NCBI GenBank assembly: GCA_028753945.1
Contig: JAPNXP010000011.1
Span: 4,154,001-4,218,000, forward strand
DNA from: Hexactinellida sp. DTS-2022
Lineage: Eukaryota; Porifera; Hexactinellida
DNA length: 64,000 nucleotides
Direction: 5' to 3'
The translations under genes were made by a program, and so were the position numbers. The number at the start of each line of letters is the position of its first letter. The first letter of the stretch is position 1. The notes under the pieces are model-generated. The model did no database searches and was not told where the DNA came from. It saw nothing but the letters and a program-made list of their open reading frames with translations. This document shows positions 21,086 to 30,806 of this stretch, in pieces.

Positions 21086-22894
21086 TTAAATATTATCGCT
21101 ATGAAGTAAACATTTCGCAATCTGATCGATGACGTTATCATGCACTCCTATGTCCAGGCCATCTACACGTAGTCCCAGTTCCTTACTCATCCCATCACGA
21201 ATTCCTAACTCACACATCAGAGTTAATAAATCTCTCTGTTCAGTTGTGGAAAACAGAATACCTTCAGTATGTTTCCAGGACTGATACCCGATCCCATGCA
21301 TTGCATACCTCCTATGCACTTCACAGTTCCTAGCTGCTAACACGCCTGCAGCTATTGCGTAACCTCCCCAGTTGGAAACACCAGCTGACACCAAGAAATC
21401 GGCTGCATCTGCACTGGCTATAATGCCTCCCTTATCAACGTGCTTAGTAACTTTATCCATAACTTTACCCATTCCCCATTCATTGCCACCGTCTCCAACA
21501 GAAACTGTCTGATCAAACAGCTTAATCCCATTAACCACAGTAGCTATTCTGGTGCAGTACTGAGATATATCATGTCCATGCATAGTGTAGAATTTCCCAT
21601 CTCTAGCTGGTCCAGAATGTTCTATAGTTAATAAGCAGTCGAATAGAGCTCTGTTACTATCGCTACTTGGTATTAAAGTCTCTATTGAAGCAAGAGACTT
21701 CAGTTCAATCTTATTACCTGCTTTGCTCCACTCAAACAGATCCATACATTTATGTAGAATATTCCTCATTTGCTCTCCACTGTGCAAGAGAGTTATTTTC
21801 TTGCCGAGATATGATAACACCTTGGCAACAGCAAACACACCTGGAATGCCATCTGTCTCAAAAGGCACATCAAATTCGTAGTTGCAAGGAAACTCGCTTA
21901 TAATGGCTACAGTGTCACAATGGGATAGGTAGAGACAGGATTTCAAGAGATCGCCTTTTACAATCAAATTCCTAATCCCGCGCTTATTCAGGTCTTGAGA
22001 TATAACTGTCTCTAAGCTATTGATGACGTCAAAAGCTCGTTTCGATACGAAAGACACAAACACATCAGGTGGTTCTCTCAGTGCTACAATCTCAATAGGA
22101 GCTATTAACTCTGGTTTCGCTTCTAGGTCACTGATGAACATTTGTCCCGGGTAGTGAGTGAATACTCTCCCCAGCTTAGCAGAGACTAGTGCCTGCTGTG
22201 TGGTGACTCCGCAGCCCAAGAACACAGGGACGTCTCCCCCAGAGGGAGCTGTGTGCTCTCCGAAGTCTGGTGCAGATATCTCACGGATTCCTATTCTAGC
22301 CGGGCTCCCAATCTAAACAGGCGCGCCATGGCTACCAGGAAAAGAAGCGCTCACTTCATGAGACAATCTCAGAAACTCGAATGGGATATAACGCATTGAT
22401 ACAACCATGTTGCACTCAAAAGGAGGCACAGATACACATTGGATATTGGATATGTACATTGCCACACTGTTGTTAAGCTGTATATGTCTCTGTGGAATGC
22501 CTGAGTTACTTAGCGCATTCTCAAATGTATACGAACAGCCTAGATAGAATGCAACGTAATCCCTAACATCTTCACCCATCAGAGTAGATACAGTACTGGT
22601 CGGTTCTCCATCCTCTAACACTCGGTACTTACTGACGTCTGTTCTCACGTCTGAGTCAGGGCATAGGGGGCCAGCTGATACCTCATTGGGAGCAGAGACA
22701 TAATGACACGGACAAGGTACTGGGTTAGATTCACAGAATAGTTTGAATCTGTTAGCGAAAGAGGCCTCTAGGAGTACTACATTGAATTGAATCTTATTAG
22801 CGCAGAGACCGGCCGTGTCTCCAGTGTACTTGCATGCTCGAATCAAATGACGTAGTTCTGTTGCTGACAGACTGGTTAGCTTAGATGAACTCAT
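21086..22894 (-). CDS. D-glutamate cyclase-like gene (hydro-lyase-like plus DUF4392), interrupted by one in-frame TAG
   Basis: A single-exon frame of 603 codons from the ATG at 22894 to the stop at 21086, broken only by TAG at codon 194 (22313-22315). The first 193 residues match the DUF1445/hydro-lyase-like domain (LIRACKYTGDTAGL, NVVLLEASFANRFKLFC, DVSKYRVLEDGEPT, FPGSHGAPV); after the stop the same frame continues with IGSPARIGI, APDFGE and VPVFLGCGVTTQQAL, then the C-terminal DUF4392 domain (HCDTVAIISEFPCNYEFDV.., DGGNEWGMGKV, SADAADFLVSAGVSNWGGYA). This is the architecture of mitochondrial D-glutamate cyclase (vertebrate DGLUCY), which converts D-glutamate to 5-oxo-D-proline. The stop falls between two conserved motifs. 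Either a very young pseudogene, a read-through gene, or a sequence error. No usable ATG lies close after the stop. Confidence 0.75.
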
Positions 22895-23162
22895 TTTTAG
22901 AGGAAATTCTAAAACGATAAGGATGCCTCGGAAATTCTAGTGGATTTAGTGTAAATTAATTGTTCCTAGACTGACATAATTTATAATAATGATTGTCGTG
23001 GTTCTTTAATAATGCAAAAATTAATAGTCTTTCTGATTTGCGTAATTAACAGTGGTAGTTTATATGAAATTTATTTGCTAATGTGCGAGCAACAGAATTA
23101 ATACCAACATCTGGGAACTTCGAAATTTGTTAGAATCTACGAACTTTCTTGAATGCTTAAAG

Positions 23163-23428
23163 CAGGGTTCGACAACCTTTTTAGTATGCGGGCCAGATTT
23201 AGTCATTTGCTGTATTACTCGGGCCAAGTGTTCTACCGTCCTTTGGTCTTACTTGTAATTTATCCACTATAGAATTGTTAATTATCACCACGTAAATATC
23301 TATTGACTTTCTTAAATTTTGTTATAAGAATATTTCAAATAATTTGGATTTAAATTGAATAATCCAAACTGAAGGTGTGTTTATTGCATTTTTATTGAGA
23401 GCCGCGGGCAAGAGGTTGCCGACCCGTG
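23163..23428 (+). mobile_element. hAT-type MITE with 8-bp target duplication
   Basis: Perfect 8-bp direct repeats GCTTAAAG (23155-23162 and 23429-23436) flank 266 bp whose ends are CAGGGTTCGACAACC and the complement of CACGGGTCGGCAACC. No coding frame. Confidence 0.9.
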
Positions 23429-23436
23429 GCTTAAAG

Positions 23437-23868
23437 ATTAACCTACTATAAGTAGAATTAGCATTTAGGTTTCTATTTGTTTTATTGGATTAATGGATTA
23501 ACTAAATTTCGTTCCTTTGCTTGCAATCAAATCCTCAATTAGTTTCTATATAGTGTACAATCTCTTACACTTGAAAGTATAAAATTCGGGATTATGTCGT
23601 ATATTTAGCATAGGGAATTAATTAAAAACCTAATACATATGTGAATTTGAAGAGAGTACAACTAATATTAATCCTTAATCTAAAATAAAGCCGATATTAT
23701 ATTGATTAGAAGGAAATGTGCAAGACAACAAATGATAATAACGTTTCGAAGGACCAGAGATGATTTAATAAATTTTTAATTATGACTGGTGTTTGTATAA
23801 AAATCATAAATTACAGCTGTACTGACATAATTTTTCACTATCACTCATCCACCAATTTCTATGTACTA
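23437..23868. other. Intergenic, nothing recognised
   Basis: AT-rich sequence between two mobile elements. No open frame beyond chance and no repeats noticed. Confidence 0.4.
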
Positions 23869-24084
23869 CCTTATTTTAGGAAATTAACGCGAATTTCTCC
23901 AAATCGCGTTAATTTCCTTCGCGTTAATTTACATGACCTAAATTTCCTGCTACGTATTTTGCAAAAGTATAATGGATGACAAACTTCCGAGCTACATATT
24001 TTCAGATGTGCAATTAGTTTGAAAGGATATACCATGTCTATCAAGTAGATTGGAAGCCTATTTGGGCACAATAATAGGGGTAGC

Positions 24085-24190
24085 TGGAATACGTCCTACA
24101 AAAATACCGGAATATGTCCTACAACCTCAATACTCGGAATATGTCCTACATTATTTCTGATGTAGGAATATGTCCTACACCAATATGTAC
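24085..24190 (+). repeat. Left iterons of the MULE
   Basis: Five or so copies of GGAATATGTCCTACA (some with one change) spaced 20-30 bp apart; they match the inverted set at 26196-26335 and are probable transposase-binding sites. Confidence 0.8.
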
Positions 24191-24353
24191 TACAATACCG
24201 ATTTGTTTCCTTTTTACGACTATTAATGTTATAATTTAGCAGTTTCATGATGACTGAAAAGTGTGTTTTACTTCTCACGAAAACAAGTATATAAGTTTTC
24301 TATTCTTATTTTAATTTAGTTAAAGTTCTTTATTTCCAAGATTTATCATTGCC

Positions 24354-25958
24354 ATGGAATATACTACAGTTGAAGGGAAGAGGTTATCTTCAAACAATTA
24401 CGAATGTCAAGGTTTCCGTTATGTTAAATCCAGAGACTCCTCAACCACCATCTATCTCAAATGCGCATTATTTAGATCACACGCCTGTAAAAGCTATGCT
24501 AAAATTAATAAAATATCTGACTTAGTAGAAATAACGGAGTTACATAATCACTCTATTGACGCTCACAACTCTAAGAAAATTGTCTTAAGTAACAATATTA
24601 AACGCGGAGCAGAAATATCTACAACAAATCTTCGTGAAATATTTAATGACTGTTGTCGAAATTCGGAAGTAGCATCATCTGTAACCTTCAAGAGTTTAGA
24701 AAGTACCATGTGTAAGCGGAGGAGACTCCTGCAACCCAAAATACCATTGTCTGCGATTGAATTTGAGGTACTTTTACCTGAATCGCAATATTCCAAAAAT
24801 CATTTAAAAACTGCGATCTATGAGGATCAGGTAGCCATTATTTTTGGGTCAAGTTGCATGCTAAACATGATTAACGATTCAGTCCATATTCAATTTGACG
24901 GTACGTTTTGTGTAGTTCCTAAAATCTTTTTCCAACTTTTTACCCTATTCATTCATGTTAATGGCCATACTCTCCCTGCACTCCATGTTTTAATGACTAG
25001 GAAAACGGAAACATTATATAGAGCTGCAATATTAGCTATTTTGGAATTAATTCCTAATTTCAATCCAACATTCGCAATAGGAGATTTTGAACTGGCCCCA
25101 CGAAAAGCTTTGGAAACAATTTTTCCTTCAATTACAACTATTGGTTGCTGGTTTCACTTTACAAAAGCAATTTATGAGAAAATTCAAAAAATTGGATCAT
25201 CAAAATTGTATAAAACAAACCAAACATTCAAAAAGTGGATTCGAAATTTAATGGCTTTGCCTTTTCTTCCGGAAGAGGAGATTCGTTCTGTTTATTTTTC
25301 ATTAGAACTACCTTTACTTGGATTACAAGATTCTGAAAAGGAACTAGTTAACATTTTTAGAAGTTATTTTAATAAAATATGGATAAATGGGAATGTTAAC
25401 TTGTCCGTCTTTTATTATGAAAAAGCAACTAACAATGGGGCAGAATCCTATCATAAATGCCTAAAATCTTACTTTAAAACACCCCATCCTAACATATGGA
25501 AATTTATGGGAACTTTGAATAACGTTATAACAGATTACGACATAGAACTACAGCGATTGCTCGAAAATCACGAAACTACCAGAGGACCTAATTCCATTAC
25601 TAAATACAAAACAGCTCGAAGAAACGAATATAAAGAAAAATATTTGAATAACTCATTTAGTTCAGTTGAATTTCTTGATGTTGGCCATGGGAACTTTTGC
25701 TCAGGCATTACCAAAGTACCAGCAAATAGTTTGGATATTTCTAATGACTTTTCAGACCTTTCAGCAGATGAAGAAGAAATCAATGGAGATCGATGTCATG
25801 TTTGTCTTTTACCTAGAACTCAAAATTTTGCACTCTTGCATGACCAGTACGTTCACGGAGGATTTTGTGAATCATGTTCAATTCGTCTTTTAGTACTAAA
25901 CGCAAATTGCCCAATTTGTAGAAACAAAATAAATGGTGTGTTACAAATCTTTCAATGA
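24354..25958 (+). CDS. MULE transposase fused to a C-terminal RING-type finger
   Basis: 534 aa, one exon, intact. Residues about 1-70 form a FLYWCH/WRKY-type zinc-binding domain (C37, C45, HNH at 64-66). The MULE catalytic domain follows: D182 in FDGTF, D244 in GDFELAPRKAL, the C265/H268 pair in GCWFHF, and E364 in NNGAESYH complete a DDE-type set. After an acidic linker (about 455-478) the C-terminus has C481-x2-C484, H501, C505-x2-C508 and C519-x2-C522 (CPIC), a RING-like finger of the kind found in ubiquitin ligases. FLYWCH plus MULE is common in animals; a C-terminal RING is not something I recall as standard. The ATG at 24354 is the first in frame. Intact ORF plus perfect target duplication suggest recent activity. 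Confidence 0.85.
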   Translation: MEYTTVEGKRLSSNNYECQGFRYVKSRDSSTTIYLKCALFRSHACKSYAKINKISDLVEITELHNHSIDAHNSKKIVLSNNIKRGAEISTTNLREIFNDCCRNSEVASSVTFKSLESTMCKRRRLLQPKIPLSAIEFEVLLPESQYSKNHLKTAIYEDQVAIIFGSSCMLNMINDSVHIQFDGTFCVVPKIFFQLFTLFIHVNGHTLPALHVLMTRKTETLYRAAILAILELIPNFNPTFAIGDFELAPRKALETIFPSITTIGCWFHFTKAIYEKIQKIGSSKLYKTNQTFKKWIRNLMALPFLPEEEIRSVYFSLELPLLGLQDSEKELVNIFRSYFNKIWINGNVNLSVFYYEKATNNGAESYHKCLKSYFKTPHPNIWKFMGTLNNVITDYDIELQRLLENHETTRGPNSITKYKTARRNEYKEKYLNNSFSSVEFLDVGHGNFCSGITKVPANSLDISNDFSDLSADEEEINGDRCHVCLLPRTQNFALLHDQYVHGGFCESCSIRLLVLNANCPICRNKINGVLQIFQ

Positions 25959-26195
25959 ATGATTAGTCAGTCGTTTCTTATCAGAAGTTCATAACAGATT
26001 CATTCTCACTATACTCTTCATTTATATTCCTCCATTTTACTCTAATACCAATTATACTTTAGTCATACATATATATTAATACTATTTTTAATTCGCATTG
26101 TACTATCAATTATATTTCAGTCTTATTCGTTTTATTTTACCAATTATATTTCAGTTTCAATAAATATACTAGCAATTATATCAATCAGAAACTGA

Positions 26196-26335
26196 AATTG
26201 TGTAGGACATATTCCGAAATTGGTGTAGGACATATTCCTACATCAGAAATAATGTAGGACATATTCCGAAATTGGTGTAGGACATATTCCTACATTGTTT
26301 GTAGGACATATTCCGATATTTTCGTAGGACATATT
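26196..26335 (-). repeat. Right iterons of the MULE
   Basis: Six copies of TGTAGGACATATTCC, the inverted form of the left iterons, reaching to within 10 bp of the element end. Confidence 0.8.
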
Positions 26336-26512
26336 CCGCTTTCCCAATAATAGTATTCAATCAGGAGATTAATAATCTTGAGATTTTTTTATAAAATTTA
26401 TTCGCGTTAATTTCATGTATTTGAAAATGTTCAGCTCCAATTCGCGTTAATTTCATGGAGCGTTAATTCCCTGCGCGTTAATTACATGGCGCGTTAATTT
26501 CCTATAATAAGG

Positions 26513-26970
26513 TAGTTCCTCAAATAAAAGTTATAAAGTATATTTCTGAAAGATAAATTATGTAATTATGTTGTTTAATATAATATATCCTGCAGTCTAC
26601 AAGACACGCCTGTTCATTATTTTGTAAATCGCACATTAAAATTTTGATATAAATATGTGATCTTCATGTGAAATAAATAAAAATTTGGTAACATTTACTG
26701 TTAGACAAATTTAATAGTTAATAGCGATTTATAGTAATTTCCAATTAGTGATATTATTAGAAATGATCCTACTGATTGGTGCCCTGACTTCATGTTATAT
26801 AACTAAAGAAGTTTCTTAAACTACGTATTTGAATTTCAATAATTTACAAATTTGCTGCTCACCTGACTTACAATAAAACGAGTCAGGATTCAAATACAAG
26901 GAAAGCCTAACTAACTTGAGCTAATCTTATATAAACTAGCAACCTAAATCCACAAGAGATAGTAATTTAA
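26513..26970. other. Intergenic, nothing recognised
   Basis: AT-rich spacer between the MITE and the 3' end of the glycosyltransferase gene. No features seen. Confidence 0.4.
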
Positions 26971-28947
26971 TTAAAATATTTTAGTGAATGGTTGAAAGGA
27001 GAACGTGGGAATTACTTCTGGTATCTTGATATCGTGATTTTTCTCTGATAAATCAATGTTTTGAAAATTAACTTCGCTCTCCAATGTGCCTTCCCGATAG
27101 CAGTCATTTGCATTCCAATTCAGGATAGTCATCCTTGTTTTCGGTGCTAACGATCCCCTCTTATCAAAAATGTACACTATATCTTGCTGCTCAGGAGTGA
27201 GTAAGTTCAAGTAATACCAGTACCAACTCGCCCATACACTGCGTTCCCAATTACTCCAGTTGCCTCTGTTGTCCAGATAAGATACAGGAGATTTCGAAAA
27301 CGCATAATAAGGAACATTTCCAGATTCCTCCTTGTACCATTTCAAAAATGAAATCCATTTGCTGAGTTCAGGAACGAAACTCCTCACCCAACGGATATTA
27401 CCCAACATGACTGAGCTATGCTCCGGGTAAGATTGCCCTGGGTAGGGTGCCTCTAAACTCCATCCAGCTATTTTCTCGTGAAGTTGTCTTGATTTACTCT
27501 TAATCAACACAGCTTTTAAGTATTCATACCAAAAGGGAGAAAGCATAAGATTATCTTCAAGAATGAGAATGGGAGAAATATTTTCAGTATCAACACTGCT
27601 GTAAGCTTCTAACCATTGATTTAGTTGACCTCTGTGTTCATTCTTCAAGACAAGTTTAAATTTACCATGTGGCCATAATAGTTTTTTAATAAGGATTAAA
27701 GTAGGCAGATCATAGTATCCTAGATATCCAATGTCTAACGAAATGACAAGGTCGATTCTATCATCTTCATATTCAACATTTAGTAATGAGTCCAAAAGTC
27801 GGTTCAAAGAATCTGGTTTATTGCATGCAAGCACTACAACTACTAAGTCAGGTTCGGTTTTGTAGGTAATATTTGCATTTACTTCGTTAAAATCAATCCA
27901 ATACTTGTGTTCCTTGAAAAAAGTATAATCTTCTCCTAATAAAGTATTTATAACTGATTTTGATTTTTTGTCATATATATTGACAGTATTGTTGATCCCA
28001 AATTCTGTTGAGTATCTTGCACATGTAGTGGAATAGTGATCTCTCAACCCCTCTGTCACATAATGGTTCCATTTATGTTCCCCAGTGTTTAAGAGTTCAG
28101 TGTCGTATTTTTGATTATAGTCGTTTTGGTGCACAAGATTAATTGAATGGGAAGCATCAAATGACTCCACTTCATTATGGACTCCAAAGTCCACCATCGC
28201 ATTGTCACATCTTACCCTACCGAAGAGTACCTCTGAAAACAGATCAAACTCGATAGTCTCTTTTGTAAGAATAATATAGTCTTGTGCATCAGGGCGAAAT
28301 TCCTCAGCATTTTTAAAGTATTCCATTACTTTAAACTCATCTTCTACCGGATCTTTAACATCAATATTAAATCTGTTACCAAAAATAATTATCTTTTGCC
28401 TTATAAAACCCTTCATCCATAATTGTTTGATAGCCTTGAGTGTTTGTACAAGAGAAGTCTCATATAGATTACATGCATTAGCTTGCATGTAAAATAATGA
28501 TTTACTGAGGTTCATTGCAATTCTATGTGTGTCCTTATACGTGGGTGTAATAAATACAGGATAGAGAGGGGTTGGTTGGGCAATGACATTTGGATAGTGT
28601 TTTTTTATGAGGTCTGTAGTTACTTCACTGTTTGTCAATACTACAAATTTGACGATTCCACGGAAACACAAAAAGTTACTCATTTTTAAAAAGTTTGTTT
28701 GAACACGAACCCTGTTTTCATTTTCAGGATCATCAACAAAAGAAGTATGAATTGTCAACAAATACATGTCATTTTTGTATGTTGTTTTCGGTTGAAATGT
28801 TATCCTTTTAGGATCAAGTTGTAATAATATTGAATATTCCGTAGGATTATCCAATGTAAGATACCCACGGTATAAAGTAGGGAAAAATAACAGAACTAGA
28901 AGGATACCTAGCAAGCCAATCTTCTTTACGCGATTAAAATGAACCAT
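26971..28947 (-). CDS. Putative two-domain glycosyltransferase (type II membrane protein)
   Basis: 658 aa, single exon, start ATG at 28947. A short basic N-terminus is followed by a hydrophobic anchor (about residues 10-30), as in Golgi enzymes. Residues about 60-290 form a first domain with KFVVLTNSEVT, AMVDFGVHNEV and INLVHQNDYNQK motifs resembling nucleotide-sugar transferase folds. Residues about 365-600 form a GT-A-like domain with VVVLACNKPDSLNRLLDSLL, DLVISLDIG, LILEDNLMLSPFWYEYLKAV and AGWSLEAPYPGQ, the pattern of the GnT-I/POMGNT1-like family (GT13). The metal-binding acidic motif is EDN (464-466) where family members usually have EDD, so activity is uncertain. Substrate not predictable. 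A 5' fragment of a second copy lies at 1-604. Confidence 0.7.
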   Translation of the reverse strand: MVHFNRVKKIGLLGILLVLLFFPTLYRGYLTLDNPTEYSILLQLDPKRITFQPKTTYKNDMYLLTIHTSFVDDPENENRVRVQTNFLKMSNFLCFRGIVKFVVLTNSEVTTDLIKKHYPNVIAQPTPLYPVFITPTYKDTHRIAMNLSKSLFYMQANACNLYETSLVQTLKAIKQLWMKGFIRQKIIIFGNRFNIDVKDPVEDEFKVMEYFKNAEEFRPDAQDYIILTKETIEFDLFSEVLFGRVRCDNAMVDFGVHNEVESFDASHSINLVHQNDYNQKYDTELLNTGEHKWNHYVTEGLRDHYSTTCARYSTEFGINNTVNIYDKKSKSVINTLLGEDYTFFKEHKYWIDFNEVNANITYKTEPDLVVVVLACNKPDSLNRLLDSLLNVEYEDDRIDLVISLDIGYLGYYDLPTLILIKKLLWPHGKFKLVLKNEHRGQLNQWLEAYSSVDTENISPILILEDNLMLSPFWYEYLKAVLIKSKSRQLHEKIAGWSLEAPYPGQSYPEHSSVMLGNIRWVRSFVPELSKWISFLKWYKEESGNVPYYAFSKSPVSYLDNRGNWSNWERSVWASWYWYYLNLLTPEQQDIVYIFDKRGSLAPKTRMTILNWNANDCYREGTLESEVNFQNIDLSEKNHDIKIPEVIPTFSFQPFTKIF

Positions 28948-29208
28948 CTTAAGAATTCACTAAATGAAATAATTAAATATAACATACAAGTACGCATTTG
29001 GGGTTTTTACATAATAAATCATGAGACTGACCTTTGAGGTGAACACAAGTTTACTTGAGAGTAACCTGTAATTACATTATTGCCCAAATGGTTTGCATTT
29101 TAATGTCTACTAGCGCGCTACGCTTGCTCGATCGCTTAGCGAATGAGTGAAAACTGTTGGAGTTATTACTTAATTTGTTATTTCATGTCGTCATGTAACC
29201 ACACTGTG
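28948..29208. other. Upstream region of the glycosyltransferase copy 2
   Basis: Shared with 605-848 and presumably the promoter region of the minus-strand gene. The similarity ends at GTCGTC (about 29208), where copy 2 has about 1.25 kb of inserted or rearranged sequence. Confidence 0.4.
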
Positions 29209-29249
29209 TAAACAGGTGTTTCACATTGGGTTAACCTGTTCTATGAAAT

Positions 29250-29400
29250 CTAGAGTCAATCAGATCGAAATTGAAGGAATTCCGAAATTCCGATTCAAAA
29301 ACCAATAGATCGTTGTCGCAGTACAAAATTACATCTGTATACAAATTTTCAGCTTTTAGGACTGCTAGTCTTTCCAATTAATTCTGAACAAAAAAAACAC
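29250..29400 (-). mobile_element. Inverted Helitron 5' region relic
   Basis: Reverse-complement match to about 15415-15520, including TTTGTATACAGATGTAATTT and AGACTAGCAGTCC-like blocks. Absent from copy 1 at the equivalent place. Confidence 0.5.
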
Positions 29401-29670
29401 ACACACAACAATTGTACTTTTAATACACGTATAGATGCGACGGAAATAAGAAGATAATTACTCTCTTATCTCTCTCCTTTTGTATAACGGTATCAACTGT
29501 GTTCCCAACTATCAAATATATTATCTAATTATAGAAAGTCTATATCTTGATAAAGCAGTGTTCCGCAACCTTTTTGAACTCGAGACCAATTTTCTATAGC
29601 CCACAGCTGTGCCGGCCACAATAAATATTGGCAAAAATTCCCATAGTGTATCACTTATTTTGGTGGCTTA

Positions 29671-29873
<203 letters not shown>

Positions 29874-30463
29874 CAGGGCCGTTGAGAGCGCTAGCGGGCC
29901 CCGGGTCATAATTTTGGGTGCGGGCCCCCTCTGATATTTTAGGTCCGTTATCGTAAGTGTATAAACTAAACCCAAACTATCGCATTCGTATTATATATAT
30001 TTACAATTTTAAATAAATTAAATCCTATTAACTCGTATATTTTATGAATTTTGAAATAGCTATATTAGCCTATATAGCTATAGAGTTTATGATATAGAGG
30101 ATTTTTGCACCAGATTTATGTAGATAAGAAGACATCACAGGTTGTGACTTATTGTTCTAAACAGTCAAAGAAACAAAAATGTTGTTAGCCTATTTACTCG
30201 TGGCTGCGTTTGGATCGAATCCCGTAAACTCAGTTAGTTATGGAATTTTTTTATAACTGATACAAAGTAAGTCAGGACTGGGTTTCTAGGAAGGATTAAA
30301 TAACCAAGGTATTACTCTGCCCAGCAAAGTCTGTATTTTACCCTTGACTTGTCTACTTAATACAGCCAATAAAGTCCATGATACCTTGACAGACAGAGTT
30401 TCTCGGGCCCCCTTGGAACCCGGGCCCCGGGGTAATTAGCCCGCCTACCCCCCCCCCCCCCCC
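29874..30463 (+). mobile_element. GC-ended MITE inserted in the GTA microsatellite
   Basis: 590 bp between GTA tracts. The left end CAGGGCCGTTGAGAGCG is followed by GCGGGCCCCGGG; the right end contains CCCGGGCCCCGGGG, then AGCCCGCCTACC and a run of 16 C. The subterminal parts are inverted. Looks like a hAT-type MITE; its target duplication cannot be judged in the repeat. Not present in copy 1. Confidence 0.65.
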
Positions 30464-30806
30464 AGTAGTAGTAGTAGTAGTAGTAATAGTAGTAGTAGTA
30501 GTATATACTAAATGTTTATTGTTCAAAAAGGTGGATAACCCTAATCAACAAATTACGTATAATATAATGATAGTTTTCAAATAAAATTTGTATTTATAAC
30601 AGAGATTACCATTCCCCGCCCAAATTGATAGGCTCTGAATGTTACGAAAAATTTCAATAAATTCACTGGCCTACATGGAATTCCGGAACTTCAAATCCAA
30701 AAGAGATTCTGTAAAAACAATTATTGTCTTTGAAGAAATTCTGCCGGCCACAAAAAGTAATTTTCCGGCCGCATTGCAAATGAGGGGTTGCGGAACACTG
30801 ATATAA

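Larger units (their letters stand above)
24078..26344 (+). mobile_element. Mutator-like (MULE) transposon, apparently complete
   Basis: 2267 bp bounded by perfect 9-bp direct repeats CAATAATAG (24069-24077, 26345-26353). Ends GGGTAGCTGGAATACG and the complement of GGAAAGCGGAATATG are followed on both sides by iterated GGAATATGTCCTAC words in opposite orientation, giving TIR-like arms of 110-150 bp. One intact transposase gene inside. The undisturbed target is visible in the related MITE at 58756-58764, so the target duplication is real. AATAAA at 26159 follows the gene. Confidence 0.9.
23869..26512 (+). mobile_element. TA-target MITE carrying a nested Mutator-like transposon
   Basis: Outer ends CCTTATTTTAGGAAATTAAC and the complement of CCTTATAATAGG-type sequence, with TA at both flanks. 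The MITE is internally rich in GCGTTAATTTC words. Removing the nested element and one 9-bp repeat leaves 368 bp, matching the intact 367-bp relative at 58628-58994 end to end. Confidence 0.85.

Noticed and set aside
22226-22315. A short intron removing the TAG in the D-glutamate cyclase-like gene
   Set aside because: No GT-AG pair around 22313 removes the stop while keeping both conserved motifs; the frame is continuous on both sides.
24085-26335. CRISPR-like array from spaced GGAATATGTCCTAC repeats
   Set aside because: Repeats are irregularly spaced, inverted at the two ends of a transposon and in a eukaryotic genome; they are MULE iterons.
30200-30235. tRNA-like B box (GGATCGAATCCC)
   Set aside because: No A box at the right distance and no cloverleaf; lies inside a MITE. 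I found no convincing tRNA gene anywhere in the window.
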